DNA of 64,000 nt. Origin: Rhodococcus sp. ARC_M5. GTDB lineage: Bacteria > Actinomycetota > Actinomycetes > Mycobacteriales > Mycobacteriaceae. Both the position numbers and the translations under genes were made by a program. The notes beneath the pieces are model-generated. The model made no database searches. It was not told the origin of the DNA and worked only from the letters and a program-made list of their open reading frames with translations. Positions 63,868-64,000 of this stretch are shown here, piece after piece. The DNA lies in the NCBI RefSeq assembly GCF_022810405.1, contig NZ_JALGQE010000003.1:343952-407951 (forward strand), written 5' to 3'. Each line of letters starts with the position of its first letter. Position 1 is the stretch's first letter.

Positions 63868-64000
63868 TCAAGCGGTCTGGGGCGGCTTGAGTAGGCCGTA
63901 GATTTCGCGGGCGATGGCGCGTTTGAGGCATCGGGTGATCTCGCGTGGGGTCTTGCCTTCTGTCAGTCGCCGGTCCCGATACTGCTGGGTTCGTTCGTCG
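63868..64000 (-). mobile_element. IS110-family transposase, 3' part (cut by the window end)
   Basis: The last 43 residues plus stop are visible: YRDRRLTEGKTPREITRCLK then RAIAREIYGLLKPPQTA. The GK..xEIxRCLKRxIARE block is the conserved C-terminus of IS110-type transposases. No inverted repeat is expected for IS110. The rest lies beyond 64000, so it cannot be judged intact. Confidence 0.8.

Overview
The window reads as chromosomal DNA of a high-GC, mycolic-acid-containing actinobacterium, most likely Rhodococcus/Rhodococcoides or a close relative. The evidence is an MspA-type porin, an RpfB resuscitation factor, a protein O-mannosyltransferase, a WS/DGAT acyltransferase and GlpR/SepX. Gene order also follows two stretches of the Mycobacterium tuberculosis chromosome, roughly Rv0948c-Rv0966c and Rv0981-Rv1010, as recalled from family knowledge. 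All assignments come from reading translations and motifs; no searches were run.

Layout. 1-21.6 kb: chorismate mutase, UvrD1 helicase, an M23 peptidase, a large membrane protein, sucCD, a DUF2200 protein, a two-gene sulfone-sulfur module (DszC-like monooxygenase and SfnG), a DUF5336 antigen-like protein, PerM, purNH, a MoxR-type ATPase with its VWA partner, and a DUF1707 protein. A DUF559 endonuclease gene with a 60-nt palindrome on each side interrupts the purH/ATPase junction. 21.6-26 kb: a lipoprotein, an AEC transporter, and two divergent zinc-starvation operons (rpmB-rpmG-rpsN-rpsR and mrf-rpmE2-rpmF) around two Zur-type boxes. 26-31.8 kb: a VIT/CCC1 transporter with a ferritin-like domain, a free-standing LAGLIDADG endonuclease with a C-terminal SANT-like domain, a Tat-exported purple-acid-phosphatase-like enzyme, CorA and a TRIC-family channel. 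31.8-44.9 kb: mprAB-pepD-moaB2 (with matching TCTCAG-N5-TCTCAG repeats before mprA and pepD), an MspA porin with a long leader, a lipoprotein, MscL, an SAF-domain protein, a Ruc/FmdB protein behind a CIRCE operator, 5-FTHF cyclo-ligase, GalU, Glp, RimJ and GlpR/SepX. At 44.9 kb there is tRNA-Ala(CGC).

45-51.8 kb is an accessory stretch that breaks the conserved order. It holds a QueC-like PP-loop protein, two tandem GyrI-like proteins, a possible 27-aa peptide, a ScbR-type TetR regulator, an SDR overlapping soxR tail to tail, an ArsC-like protein, an NAD(P)-binding protein, a YtrA-type GntR regulator and a DoxX protein. 51.8-62 kb returns to the conserved order: Pmt, RsmI, SRPBCC, alpha/beta hydrolase, WS/DGAT, MetG, TatD, RpfB, RsmA. 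The right end carries a NUC1-type nuclease, a WYL regulator and the 3' end of an IS110-type transposase.

The best leads outside ordinary genes are two families of long intergenic palindromes (three copies of one, two of the other, the latter bracketing the nuclease gene), the orphan homing endonuclease, the QueC-like cluster next to the tRNA, and a COG0523-type Mrf protein whose Walker A and CxCC motifs look degenerate.
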